In this document: one piece after another, positions 8,120 to 15,297 of the stretch | How the letters are laid out: each line of letters starts with the position of its first letter | Position numbering within the stretch: the first letter of the stretch is position 1 | Assembly (NCBI GenBank): GCA_025464025.1 | Contig: JAODBP010000254.1 | Span: forward strand, 1-23,335 | From: Actinomycetes bacterium | GTDB taxonomy: Bacteria > Actinomycetota > Acidimicrobiia > Acidimicrobiales > CADCSY01 | DNA: 23,335 nucleotides | Direction of reading: 5' to 3' | Position numbers and translations under genes: made by a program | Notes under the pieces: generated by a model | Told to the model about the DNA's origin: nothing | Seen by the model: the letters and a program-made list of their open reading frames with translations, nothing else | Database searches by the model: none

Positions 8120-9217
8120 GTGAAGATCGAGGCGATCGAGCTGCGCCGGGTGTCGCTCCCCCTGGCCACCCCGTTCCGGACGTCGCACGGCACCGAGGTC
8201 GAGCGCCAGGCCGTGCTGGTGCGCGTCGCCGGCGACGGCACCGAGGGCTGGGGCGAGTGCGTCGCCATGCCCGAGCCGCTCTACACGAGCGAGTACGCCG
8301 ACGGCGCCGCTCACGTGCTGCAGCACCACCTCGCACCACGCCTCGTCGGGCGCGACGTGTCCGCCGACGAGGTGGCCGCCGCCCTGGCCGCGGTGCAGGG
8401 CCACCCCATGGCCAAGGCGGCACTGGAGATGGCGGTGCTCGACGCCGAGCTCCACGCCGCCGGCACGTCGTTCGGCGAGCACCTCGGCGTGCGGCGGGCG
8501 ACGGTGCCGTCGGGCATCTCGCTCGGCATCGCCACGTCGACGCCGGCCCTCCTCGACACCGTGGCCGCCGCCCTCGACGCCGGCTACGTCCGGGTGAAGC
8601 TCAAGGTCGAGCCCGGGCACGACGTCGACGTGGTGCGGGCCGTGCGCCGGCACTTCCCCGACACGCCGCTCCAGGTCGACGCCAACGGCGCCTACACCCT
8701 CGACGACGCCGACCACCTGCGCGGCTTCGACGACCTCGACCTCCTCCTCCTCGAGCAGCCCTTGGGCGCCGATGACCTGGTCGGCCACGCCGAGCTGGCC
8801 CGCCGGCTGCGCACGCCGATCTGCCTCGACGAGTCGATCACCTCGGCGCGGGCCGCGGCCGACGCCATCGCCATGGGGGCCTGCGGCGTGGTGAACGTGA
8901 AGCCGGGTCGGGTCGGCGGCTACCTCGAGGCGGTGCGGGTCCACGACGTGTGCGTGGCGGCCGGGGTGCCGGCGTGGGTGGGCGGCATGCTCGAGACTGG
9001 GCTGGGCCGGGCCGGCAACGTGACCCTCGCCGCCCTGCCCGGGTTCACCCTGCCCGGCGACCTCTCGGCATCCGACCGCTGGTACGTCGAGGACCTCACC
9101 GAGCCGTTCGTGCTGGAAGCCGGCCACCTCCGGGTGCCGACGACGCCCGGGTTCGGCCGGGTGCCCCTCCCCCACGTGCTCGCCGCCCGCACCACCGACA
9201 TCGAGCTCATCCGCTGA
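8120..9217 (+). CDS. Enolase-superfamily o-succinylbenzoate synthase / N-succinylamino acid racemase (MenC-NSAR)
   Basis: A 365-residue muconate-lactonizing-subgroup enzyme. All catalytic residues are present: Lys160-x-Lys162 (RVKLKVEPG), metal ligands Asp187 (QVDANGAY), Glu212 (LLLEQPL) and Asp237 (CLDESITS), and Lys261 (NVKPGRVGG). These are within one or two positions of the Amycolatopsis NSAR residues (163, 189, 214, 239, 263). NSAR-family proteins dehydrate SHCHC to o-succinylbenzoate for menaquinone, racemise N-succinyl amino acids, or do both. The GNAT neighbour favours the racemase role. No other men genes are in the window, but menaquinone synthesis elsewhere cannot be excluded. The GTG at 8120 gives the standard MKIEAIELRRVSLPL start. 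Cotranscription with the GNAT gene is likely. Confidence 0.9.
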   Translation: MKIEAIELRRVSLPLATPFRTSHGTEVERQAVLVRVAGDGTEGWGECVAMPEPLYTSEYADGAAHVLQHHLAPRLVGRDVSADEVAAALAAVQGHPMAKAALEMAVLDAELHAAGTSFGEHLGVRRATVPSGISLGIATSTPALLDTVAAALDAGYVRVKLKVEPGHDVDVVRAVRRHFPDTPLQVDANGAYTLDDADHLRGFDDLDLLLLEQPLGADDLVGHAELARRLRTPICLDESITSARAAADAIAMGACGVVNVKPGRVGGYLEAVRVHDVCVAAGVPAWVGGMLETGLGRAGNVTLAALPGFTLPGDLSASDRWYVEDLTEPFVLEAGHLRVPTTPGFGRVPLPHVLAARTTDIELIR

Positions 9218-9234
9218 AATCCTGACTCCCTAGG

Positions 9235-9240
9235 TAGGCT
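9235..9240 (+). promoter_or_regulatory. -10 element for the DUF4395 gene, leaderless type
   Basis: TAGGCT lies six bases before ATG 9247. It is preceded by an overlapping TAGGTA in CCCTAGGTAGGCT. No ribosome binding site separates it from the start codon. Confidence 0.55.
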
Positions 9241-9246
9241 TTTGGC

Positions 9247-9744
9247 ATGAGCATCATCGGGTTCCCCAACCCGGTCGACGAGGTGTCGGCCCGCCTGGTG
9301 GCCGGTGGCGTGCTGCTGATGGGCCTCGCCGCCCTGGTGACCCACAACCCGGTGCTGCTCGCGGTGCTGGCCTACGGCTTCGTCGCCCGCGTGCTCACCG
9401 GGCCCAAGCTCAGCCCCCTCGGCCGGCTAGCCACCCAGGTCGTGCGACCCCGCCTCGACGTGCCGCCGAAGCTGGTGCCCGGCCCGCCCAAGCGGTTCGC
9501 CCAGGCCGTCGGGGCCACGTTCACGGTGGCCGCCTTCGTCCTCGCCCTCGTCGGCGTCGACTGGCTCGTCACCGCGCTGCTCGCCGTGCTCGTGGTGTTC
9601 GCCACGCTCGAGTCGGTGTTCGCGTTCTGCATGGGTTGCACCGTGTTCGGTTGGCTCATGCGGGCCGGCGTCATCCCCGAGTCGATCTGCCTCGAGTGCG
9701 CCGACATCAGCCGCCGCATCGGGAGCAGCACGTCCGTAGGCTGA
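9247..9744 (+). CDS. DUF4395 integral membrane protein with two CxxC motifs
   Basis: A 165-residue membrane protein. It opens [16 protein letters not shown], followed by hydrophobic segments at about 17-33, 36-52, 88-103 and 105-125. The linker [19 protein letters not shown] is typical of DUF4395. Two dicysteine motifs follow the last helix: CMGC (128-131) and CLEC (148-151). The family is of unknown function but is often near thioredoxin-like and sulfurtransferase genes, which suggests thiol redox chemistry. Here the next gene is MsrA, starting 5 bases after this stop codon. ATG 9247 is chosen because it sits six bases after TAGGCT and gives the family's usual N terminus. Confidence 0.8.
   Translation: MSIIGFPNPVDEVSARLVAGGVLLMGLAALVTHNPVLLAVLAYGFVARVLTGPKLSPLGRLATQVVRPRLDVPPKLVPGPPKRFAQAVGATFTVAAFVLALVGVDWLVTALLAVLVVFATLESVFAFCMGCTVFGWLMRAGVIPESICLECADISRRIGSSTSVG
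9737..9742 (+). promoter_or_regulatory. -10 element for msrA inside the end of the DUF4395 gene
   Basis: TAGGCT (the T at 9742 is also the first base of the DUF4395 stop codon) lies 7 bases before ATG 9750. msrA may therefore have its own leaderless message in addition to readthrough. Confidence 0.45.
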
Positions 9745-9749
9745 GGCCC

Positions 9750-10397
9750 ATGTTCGGTCTCCGCAAGCCCCAGATGCCGACCCCCGACGAGGCGCTGCCC
9801 GGTCGCGAGCAGCCCATCCCCGTCGCCGCCGCCCACACCGTGCTCGGCCACCCGTTGGCCGGGCCGTTCCCCGAGGGCCTGAAGACCGCGGTCTTCGGGC
9901 TCGGCTGCTTCTGGGGCGCCGAGCGCAAGTTCTGGGAGGCCCCGGGCGTCCACACCACGGCGGTCGGCTACGCCGGCGGCTACACCCGCAACCCGACCTA
10001 CCAGGAGGTGTGCTCCGGGCGCACCGGCCACACCGAGGCGGTGCTCGTGGTCTACGACCCCGAGCAGACCACCTACGACGACCTGCTGAAGGTGTTCTGG
10101 GAGAGCCACGACCCGACCCAGGGCATGCGCCAGGGCAACGACGTCGGCACCCAGTACCGGTCGGCGATCTACTGGTTCGACGCCGCCCAGCAGCAGGCGG
10201 CCGAGGCGTCGAAGGCGGCCTACGACGCGGTGCTCCAGTCGAAGCACTTCGACCCGATCACCACCGAGGTCGCCGAGGCCGGGGTCTTCTACTACGCCGA
10301 GGACTACCACCAGCAGTACCTCGACAAGAACCCGAACGGCTACTGCGGCCTCGGCGGCACCGGCGTGTCATGCCCGGTGGGCATCGCCGGGGCCTGA
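9750..10397 (+). CDS. msrA: Peptide-methionine (S)-S-oxide reductase MsrA
   Basis: A 215-residue enzyme that reduces methionine-S-sulfoxide in proteins. The catalytic motif is [14 protein letters not shown], with nucleophile Cys53 and Glu58. [43 protein letters not shown] and [11 protein letters not shown] (checked in sections) are all conserved. The C-terminal [13 protein letters not shown] supplies recycling Cys199 and Cys208, so it is the multi-cysteine thioredoxin-regenerated type. A 45-residue N-terminal extension before the fold ([18 protein letters not shown]...) is normal for actinobacterial MsrA. ATG 9750 is supported by that extension and by the TAGGCT upstream. A frame remains open upstream to about 9636, but this lies inside DUF4395. 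No msrB is nearby. Confidence 0.95.
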   Translation: MFGLRKPQMPTPDEALPGREQPIPVAAAHTVLGHPLAGPFPEGLKTAVFGLGCFWGAERKFWEAPGVHTTAVGYAGGYTRNPTYQEVCSGRTGHTEAVLVVYDPEQTTYDDLLKVFWESHDPTQGMRQGNDVGTQYRSAIYWFDAAQQQAAEASKAAYDAVLQSKHFDPITTEVAEAGVFYYAEDYHQQYLDKNPNGYCGLGGTGVSCPVGIAGA

Positions 10398-10399
10398 CT

Positions 10400-10451
10400 C
10401 GAACTGGCGACGAATCGTCTACAGATCTGTAGACGTTCCATCGCCAGTTCG
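10400..10451. repeat. 52-bp imperfect palindrome between convergent genes (probable bidirectional terminator)
   Basis: Outer 11-bp arms CGAACTGGCGA (10400-10410) and TCGCCAGTTCG (10441-10451) are perfect complements. The centre, GTCTACAGATCTGTAGAC (10417-10434), is a perfect 18-bp palindrome. The six-base joints between them pair at alternate positions only. It begins 3 bases after the msrA stop and ends 15 bases before the carbonic anhydrase stop. The AT-rich core is unlike its surroundings. A terminator role fits the position, but no T tract follows. Confidence 0.75.
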
Positions 10452-10465
10452 GCGCTGTTCTTCCC

Positions 10466-10960
10466 TCAGACGACCTGGCGGAGGCGGCCGGTCTGGACGT
10501 CGTACTCGTAGCCCCGGACGTCGGTGCCGAGCGGCAGGAGGCCGGAGTCGACGAGCGTCGCCACGTCCTCCCGGAGGGCGGCCTCGGGATCGGCGACGGC
10601 GTGGAACTCGAGGTCGCCGGGCGAGTGGCCGGTCGCCTCGGCGACCTTGGCCCGCAGCGCCTCGTCGGTCGTCCCCCGCATGCCGCACAACGTGTGGTGG
10701 ACCACGGCGATGGCCCGGACCCCGAGCACGTGGGTCGAGACCAGCAGGGAGCGGAGCACGTCGTCGGTCACCCGGCCACCGGCGTTGCGGAGCACGTGGG
10801 CATCGCCGAGCTCGAGGCCGAACACGCCCAGCGGCAGGATCCGGGCATCCATGCAGGTGAGCACGGCGAGGTGGCTGCTGGGGGGCGCCGGGACGTCGCC
10901 GGCGGAGAACCGGGAGGCGAAGCGCTCGTTGGCGGCGAGGACGTCGTCGAGTGCAGACAT
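10466..10960 (-). CDS. Beta-class carbonic anhydrase (CanA/Rv1284-like)
   Basis: A 164-residue zinc enzyme interconverting CO2 and bicarbonate. Zinc ligands are Cys36 (in CMDAR), His89 and Cys92 (HTLC), with the Asp38-Arg40 dyad intact. RNAGGRVTDDVLRSLLVSTHVLG is the conserved helix-sheet block, and the C-terminal GYEYDVQTGRLRQV matches the short type. Length and layout match Mycobacterium tuberculosis Rv1284 (163 residues). The start at 10960 (MSALDDVLAANERFA) gives the correct N terminus, although the frame stays open for about 900 bases upstream on the minus strand. A GACGCT hexamer 7 bases upstream is a weak candidate -10. It diverges from the response-regulator gene across a 66-base gap. 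Confidence 0.93.
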   Translation of the reverse strand: MSALDDVLAANERFASRFSAGDVPAPPSSHLAVLTCMDARILPLGVFGLELGDAHVLRNAGGRVTDDVLRSLLVSTHVLGVRAIAVVHHTLCGMRGTTDEALRAKVAEATGHSPGDLEFHAVADPEAALREDVATLVDSGLLPLGTDVRGYEYDVQTGRLRQVV

Positions 10961-11026
10961 GGGCCTCAGCGTCCCACAGCTCCGTGCCGTACGCTGCCGC
11001 CCACGCATCGGGAGCAGGGAGCGCAG

Positions 11027-11407
11027 ATGGCCGACCGGTCGAACCGGGCCTTGATCGTGGACGATGACGACGACATGCGGTTCCTCGTCCGCGTGCTCAT
11101 CGAAGCGGCCAACGAGGGCCTGGCCGTGGCGGCCGAGGCCCGCAACGGCGACGAGGCCGTCGACCGGTGGCGCGAGCACCGGCCCGACGTGATCGTCCTC
11201 GACAACCGCATGCCGGGTCGCTCCGGCCTCGAGGTGGCGGCCGAGATCCTCGCCGAGGCGCCCGGGCAGAGCATCATCCTCTTCAGCGCCTTCCTCGACG
11301 ACGAGACGCTCGCCCGAGCCGACGCCCTCGGCGTGCGGGCCTGCCTCTCCAAGGACCACTACGACCAGCTTCCGGCAGCGCTGTGGCGGTACGGACCCGC
11401 CGCTTGA
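11027..11407 (+). CDS. Single-domain response regulator (receiver only)
   Basis: A 126-residue receiver domain with no output domain. The acidic pocket is VDDDDDM (Asp12-13), the phosphoacceptor is Asp59 in VIVLDNRMPGRSGLEVA, the switch Ser87 is in IILFSAF, and Lys109 is in CLSKDHY. With no DNA-binding domain it must act by protein contact or in a phosphorelay. ATG 11027 is preceded by GGAGCAGGGA at a suitable distance, and TACGCT (10990-10995) could be its -10. The downstream histidine kinase overlaps its 3' end, so the two are probably a cognate pair. The frame is open upstream to 10601, but that part lies inside the opposing carbonic anhydrase. Confidence 0.88.
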   Translation: MADRSNRALIVDDDDDMRFLVRVLIEAANEGLAVAAEARNGDEAVDRWREHRPDVIVLDNRMPGRSGLEVAAEILAEAPGQSIILFSAFLDDETLARADALGVRACLSKDHYDQLPAALWRYGPAA

Positions 11408-13347
11408 CCCCAGGCGGCCCCGGGGTGGCCGCCTCGTTCGCTGTCGCCCTGGCGGTGGCCTCGGTCGTCGGTGCCGTGCTGGTGCAGGGCGCCGCGCACC
11501 AGCGCGACCGCTCGGCCGACGGGGCAAGCGCCGCCTCCGACGTGGCCCGGTTCGAGGCGGAGCTCCGCGTGGTGACCGCGGTGACCGACGACATCGCCGG
11601 CGAGGCCTCCGGCGGCGACGCCGCCTTCCGTTCGGCAGCCCGTGACACCGTCGACCGCCACGTGGCCCGGGCCGTCGCCATCGTCGATGCCCGGGGCCGC
11701 ATCCGCTCGCTGGTCGCCGGCCCCTCCGTGCGCCCGGTCGCCGACGGCGCCACCCTCCCCGACGTGGTCGTCGCCGTCGAAGCTGCCATCGCCACCGGCG
11801 CCGCCCGCCTCGGGCCCCCGATCCAGCTCGACGACGGGCCGGCGATCGTGGCCGTGGCGCCCGTCTACGCACCCGGCACCCCCACCGACGCCGCCGCCCG
11901 ACGGGCCGGGGTGCGTGGCGCCGTCGCCACGTTCGTGCCCCTCGCCGACCTCCGCCGGCCCGAGGGCGCGCCCGCCCTGTGGCCGGGCGCCGACGTGCGC
12001 GTCGTCACCCGCAGCGGCACGACCGTCGGCCCCTCGGTGCACCACCCGATCGCGGCCGGTTCGATCGTGGCCGGCGACGAGGTGTGGCAGGTGCTGGTCG
12101 GCCCGCTCCCCAGCGGCCGCCCGCTCGCCGGCTGGGCCGTGGCCCTCGCCGGGCTGCTGGCCTCGGCCATCGCCTACGTCGTGCTCCGCCGCCAGCACGA
12201 CCATCGGCGCCGGGCCGAGACCGAGGTCGCCGTCCGGTCGCGGCAGCTCGAGATGATCGCCACCACCAGCGCCGCCCTGCAGCAGAGCCTCGAGCTGGCC
12301 GACCTCCTCCCCGCCTTCTGCGTCAACGTCGTCGAGGAGTTCCGCCTGGCCGCGGTCAGCGTGCTCGTGACCGACGACGGCAGCGAGCTCGTCGAGGTGT
12401 TCCGCATCGAACCCGACGCCGGCGGCGACGTCACCGCCGCCTTCGAGCTGCGGCGGGGCTGGCGGGCCGTCGGCCGCCTGCTCGTGCGGTCCTGGCGCCC
12501 GCTCGACGAGACCGACGTCCAGTCGCTCCAGGCCCTGGCCGACCTCCTCGCCGTGGCCGTCAGCAACGCCGAGCTGTACCAGCGCGAGCAGCAGGCGGTC
12601 ACCCGGCTGAGCGAGCTCGACGCCCTGAAGAACGCCTTCCTCGGCACCGTGTCGCACGAGCTGCGCACCTCGACCACCGCGGTGCAGGGCTTCGGCGAGC
12701 TCCTCACCGAGCACTGGGACACGCTCCCCGAGGAGCGGCGCCGCGAGCTGGCCACTCGCATCAAGCGCCAGGCCGGCTCGCTCCGCCACCTCGTCGACGA
12801 CCTGCTCGACTACGCCCGGCTCGAGCACCAGAGCTTGCGGGTCACGCCCCGGCAGCTCTCGCTGAGCGAGCTGGTGCGGCAGCTCGCCGACTCGATGAGC
12901 CCGCTCGTGGCCGACCACGACGTCGTGTTCGACACCGCTGAGGACGTCACGGCCTGGGCCGACCCGATCGCCGTCGAGCGCATCCTCGCCAACCTCCTGT
13001 CCAACGCCGGCAAGTACTCGCCGTCCGGCACCACCGTCACCGTCGGCGTCGAGGCCGTGGGCGACCGGGCCCGCCTCCGGGTCGCCGACCAGGGGCCGGG
13101 CATCCCGATCGAGGAGCGCCGTCGAGTGTTCGTCCGCTTCTACCGGCTCTCCAACGATGCGACGGTGCGGACCCGCGGCGCCGGCATCGGTCTCTCGATC
13201 CTCCACGACTTCGCCGAGCGCTCCGACGCCCCGGTCACCATCGGCGACGCGCCTGGCGGCGGCGCCCTCGTCGCCGTCGACTTCCCCACCGGTCCGACCC
13301 GCGACGCCGACGCCGACGCCGACGCGCTGGCCGGGGACCGCCCGTGA
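11383..13347 (+). CDS. Membrane sensor histidine kinase with extracytoplasmic and GAF-like domains
   Basis: About 654 residues. Helix 1 is at 13-36 and helix 2 at 248-268, enclosing a 210-residue extracytoplasmic sensor resembling Cache/CHASE folds. A GAF-like segment (about 295-400, ending LADLLAVAVSNAELYQ) precedes the HisKA helix with His425 in FLGTVSHELRTS. The HATPase domain has NLLSNAGKYSP (Asn537, Asn541), DQGPGIP and RGAGIGLSILHDFAE. The usual HELRTP proline is Ser430 here. GTG 11383 is chosen because it puts RTRR before helix 1 and overlaps the receiver gene by 25 bases. TTG 11404 (overlapping its TGA) and GTG 11425 are alternatives. The C-terminal tail DADADADA comes from a GACGCC hexamer repeat at 13303-13326. 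The adjacent receiver protein is the likely partner. Confidence 0.88.
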   Translation: MAVRTRRLTPGGPGVAASFAVALAVASVVGAVLVQGAAHQRDRSADGASAASDVARFEAELRVVTAVTDDIAGEASGGDAAFRSAARDTVDRHVARAVAIVDARGRIRSLVAGPSVRPVADGATLPDVVVAVEAAIATGAARLGPPIQLDDGPAIVAVAPVYAPGTPTDAAARRAGVRGAVATFVPLADLRRPEGAPALWPGADVRVVTRSGTTVGPSVHHPIAAGSIVAGDEVWQVLVGPLPSGRPLAGWAVALAGLLASAIAYVVLRRQHDHRRRAETEVAVRSRQLEMIATTSAALQQSLELADLLPAFCVNVVEEFRLAAVSVLVTDDGSELVEVFRIEPDAGGDVTAAFELRRGWRAVGRLLVRSWRPLDETDVQSLQALADLLAVAVSNAELYQREQQAVTRLSELDALKNAFLGTVSHELRTSTTAVQGFGELLTEHWDTLPEERRRELATRIKRQAGSLRHLVDDLLDYARLEHQSLRVTPRQLSLSELVRQLADSMSPLVADHDVVFDTAEDVTAWADPIAVERILANLLSNAGKYSPSGTTVTVGVEAVGDRARLRVADQGPGIPIEERRRVFVRFYRLSNDATVRTRGAGIGLSILHDFAERSDAPVTIGDAPGGGALVAVDFPTGPTRDADADADALAGDRP

Positions 13348-14951
13348 AGGCCGCCCGCGACCGCTGGGTCGCCGGCGCCGCCATCGCCGTGCTGGTCGTC
13401 CTCGCCGGGATCGTCGTCGGCCTCGTGCTCGACGCCCAGCGAGCCGGCATCGACACCCGCGAGGAGCTGCGGCTCGACCAGGTCCGCCAGATGGCCAACA
13501 GCATGGACACCCGGGTCCAGCAGGCCTACAGCTCGCTCTCGGCCACAGGCAGCGCGCCGGGGGCCTGGCGCATGACGCCCCGCGACCCGGTCGATGCCGC
13601 CCGCCTCCGGCCCACCAACCCTCAGACCACCACCGGCTCCCTCCTCGTCGACCGCGACGGCGTGCTGGTGAACGGGTCGCTCCTCCGCAGCCCCTCGCTC
13701 ATCGGCACCGCCTACCGCCGGGACGGCATCGGCCTCGTGCTCGCCGGCGAGCCCACGATCCTCGGCGTGGCGCCCGGCCTCACCACCACCGAGCCGGTGC
13801 TCGGCATCGCCGTCCCGGTGCACGCCGCCGACGGCACGCTGGCCGGCGCCTACGTCATCGAGGTCGAAGCGTCGGCCACCTCGGCGTTCTCCCAGGAGGT
13901 CGCCCAGCTCCGGGCCGGCGACACCGGCACGTTCAGCTTCGTCGACGCCGCCGGTCGGGTCGCAGCGTCGAGCGACGAGGCCTCCCTCGCACAACGGATC
14001 GACCTCGGGCGCGAGGCGCTGCGCAACGGCTTCCACCGCGAGGGCGACGAGGTCACCGCCACCGCCGAGGTGCCCTCGGCCCGCTGGCGGCTGGTGTTCC
14101 GGCAGTCGCGCGACGAGTTCGAGGGCGACCTCACCGGTCCGGTCCGCACCGCCCTCCTGCTGTTCCTCGTGGTGGCCGTCGTGGGCGGCGGCGTGAGCGT
14201 GGTCGCCCTCCTCCGCCGCCTTCGCGCCGCCCGGGAGGAGCAGCGCCGGCTCGCCGACATCTCGGCCGCCCGCGAGGAGTTCACCAGCGTCGTGAGCCAC
14301 GAGCTGCGCACGCCGGTGGCCGGGCTGCTCGGCTTCCTCCAGACGACGGTCGACCACTGGGACGAGATGGGCGACGAGGAGCGACGCCGGGCCATCGGCC
14401 GGGCCCAGCAGAACGCCGAGCGGCTCCAGCACCTCACCACCGAGGTGCTCGACACCACGAGCATGGAGTCGGGCCAGGCCCAGTTCCACCTCGAGGCCAT
14501 CGACCTCCGCGACGTCGTCGGCCAGGCCATCGACACCGCCCGCGACGCCAACGCCGGACGCCACTTCACCCTCGAGGCCCCGGCCGAACCCGTGCCGATG
14601 GACGCCGACCCGGCCCGCCTGCGCCAGGTGCTCACCAACCTCCTCGACAACGCCGTCAAGGGCTCGATGCTGGACGCCCCCGTCGAGGTGCAGGTCGAGG
14701 TCGGCCCCGACACGGCCATGGTGACCGTCCGCGACCACGGCGCCGGCATCCCGGCCGAGGACCGCGAGCGCGTCTTCGAGAAGTTCACGCGAGGTCGGGT
14801 CGGGCTCACCCGTGGCAGCGGGCTCGGGCTCTACCTCGCCCGCGAGATCGTCGACGCCCACGGCGGGCGGATCTGGGTCGACGACACCGACGGGGCGGGC
14901 GCCACCGTCCGCTTCACCCTCCCGATCCGGGCGGCCGATCGTGCCCGCTAG
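13344..14951 (+). CDS. Membrane sensor histidine kinase with Cache-like sensor
   Basis: A 535-residue kinase. Helix 1 is at 9-29, an extracytoplasmic region spans about 30-265 with double-Cache character (GSLLVDRDGVLVNGSLL, VLGIAVPVHAADGTLAGAYVIEV), and helix 2 is at 267-290. HisKA has His319 in FTSVVSHELRTPVAGLLGF. HATPase boxes are TNLLDNAVKGS (Asn432, Asn436), RDHGAGIP and RGSGLGLYLAREIVDAHGG. There is no HAMP or GAF domain between helix 2 and HisKA. GTG 13344 overlaps the preceding kinase stop in a GTGA motif, indicating translational coupling. The 3' end overlaps the convergent response-regulator gene by 38 bases. Its partner could be the receiver at 11027 or the one at 14914. Confidence 0.9.
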   Translation: MKAARDRWVAGAAIAVLVVLAGIVVGLVLDAQRAGIDTREELRLDQVRQMANSMDTRVQQAYSSLSATGSAPGAWRMTPRDPVDAARLRPTNPQTTTGSLLVDRDGVLVNGSLLRSPSLIGTAYRRDGIGLVLAGEPTILGVAPGLTTTEPVLGIAVPVHAADGTLAGAYVIEVEASATSAFSQEVAQLRAGDTGTFSFVDAAGRVAASSDEASLAQRIDLGREALRNGFHREGDEVTATAEVPSARWRLVFRQSRDEFEGDLTGPVRTALLLFLVVAVVGGGVSVVALLRRLRAAREEQRRLADISAAREEFTSVVSHELRTPVAGLLGFLQTTVDHWDEMGDEERRRAIGRAQQNAERLQHLTTEVLDTTSMESGQAQFHLEAIDLRDVVGQAIDTARDANAGRHFTLEAPAEPVPMDADPARLRQVLTNLLDNAVKGSMLDAPVEVQVEVGPDTAMVTVRDHGAGIPAEDRERVFEKFTRGRVGLTRGSGLGLYLAREIVDAHGGRIWVDDTDGAGATVRFTLPIRAADRAR

Positions 14952-15291
14952 CCAGCACCGCGGCACGGAGCAGCACCAGGTCGCCCTTCACCAGCCAGCG
15001 GGCGCCGAGCGCCTCCGCCTCGGCCACCACCCGCGGGTCGACGTAGTTGCTGTAGAGCACGACGCCGCCCACCGTCCCGGCGGCCAGCACCCGGCGGGCG
15101 ACCTCGACCCCGTCGATGCCCGGCGGCATCCGGTAGTCGACCACCAGCACGTCGGGACGCGTCGCGGCGCATGCCGTCACCGCCCCTTCCCCGTCGAGGG
15201 CGGTGGCCACGATCTCGTGGCCCTCCAGCCCGAGGTCCAGGTGGATCAGCTCGAGCGCTCCCTCGTCGTTGTCGACGAGCACCAGCCGCAC
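14914..15291 (-). CDS. Single-domain response regulator, atypical acidic pocket
   Basis: A 125-residue receiver-only protein. Beta-1 reads LVLVDNDEGA, giving Asp7-Asn8 where Asp-Asp is usual. The phosphoacceptor is Asp52 (VLVVDYRMPPGIDGVEVA), the switch Ser81 is in VLYSNY, and Lys102 is in WLVKGD. The xxRMP motif after the phosphoacceptor matches the receiver at 11027, so the two are probably related in function. GTG 15291 is chosen because it gives the correct beta-1 strand and sits six bases after TACCGT. The gene opposes the kinase before it, overlapping by 38 bases, and diverges from the phosphatase gene with only 13 bases between start codons. Confidence 0.85.
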   Translation of the reverse strand: MRLVLVDNDEGALELIHLDLGLEGHEIVATALDGEGAVTACAATRPDVLVVDYRMPPGIDGVEVARRVLAAGTVGGVVLYSNYVDPRVVAEAEALGARWLVKGDLVLLRAAVLASGHDRPPGSGG

Positions 15292-15297
15292 CCTGCC

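Noticed and set aside
6947..9175. A 742-codon open frame on the minus strand running from the HU gene through the GNAT and racemase genes
   Set aside because: Only the last 150 codons form a known protein (HU). The rest is Gly/Arg/His/Val-rich shadow of two well-supported plus-strand genes, and the HU start has a strong ribosome binding site.
8120..9217. Assigning the gene plainly as menC of menaquinone synthesis
   Set aside because: The catalytic residues do not separate OSBS from NSAR, and the only neighbour is a GNAT rather than men genes, so no single symbol is justified.
11359..13206. A 615-codon minus-strand frame antisense to the first kinase
   Set aside because: Composition (Gly, Asp, Val, His, Arg runs) is that of antisense to a GC-rich gene; no domain is recognisable, whereas the plus strand has a complete kinase.
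13303..13326. GACGCC hexamer repeat as a functional element
   Set aside because: Four short units at a disordered kinase C terminus (DADADADA); likely slippage with no visible role.
13140..14966. A 608-codon minus-strand frame antisense to the second kinase
   Set aside because: Same reason: no recognisable motif, and the plus strand encodes intact HisKA and HATPase domains.
13157..15046. A 629-codon plus-strand frame overlapping the second kinase in another register
   Set aside because: Extreme Arg/Pro/Gly composition without secondary-structure pattern; a GC-skew artefact.
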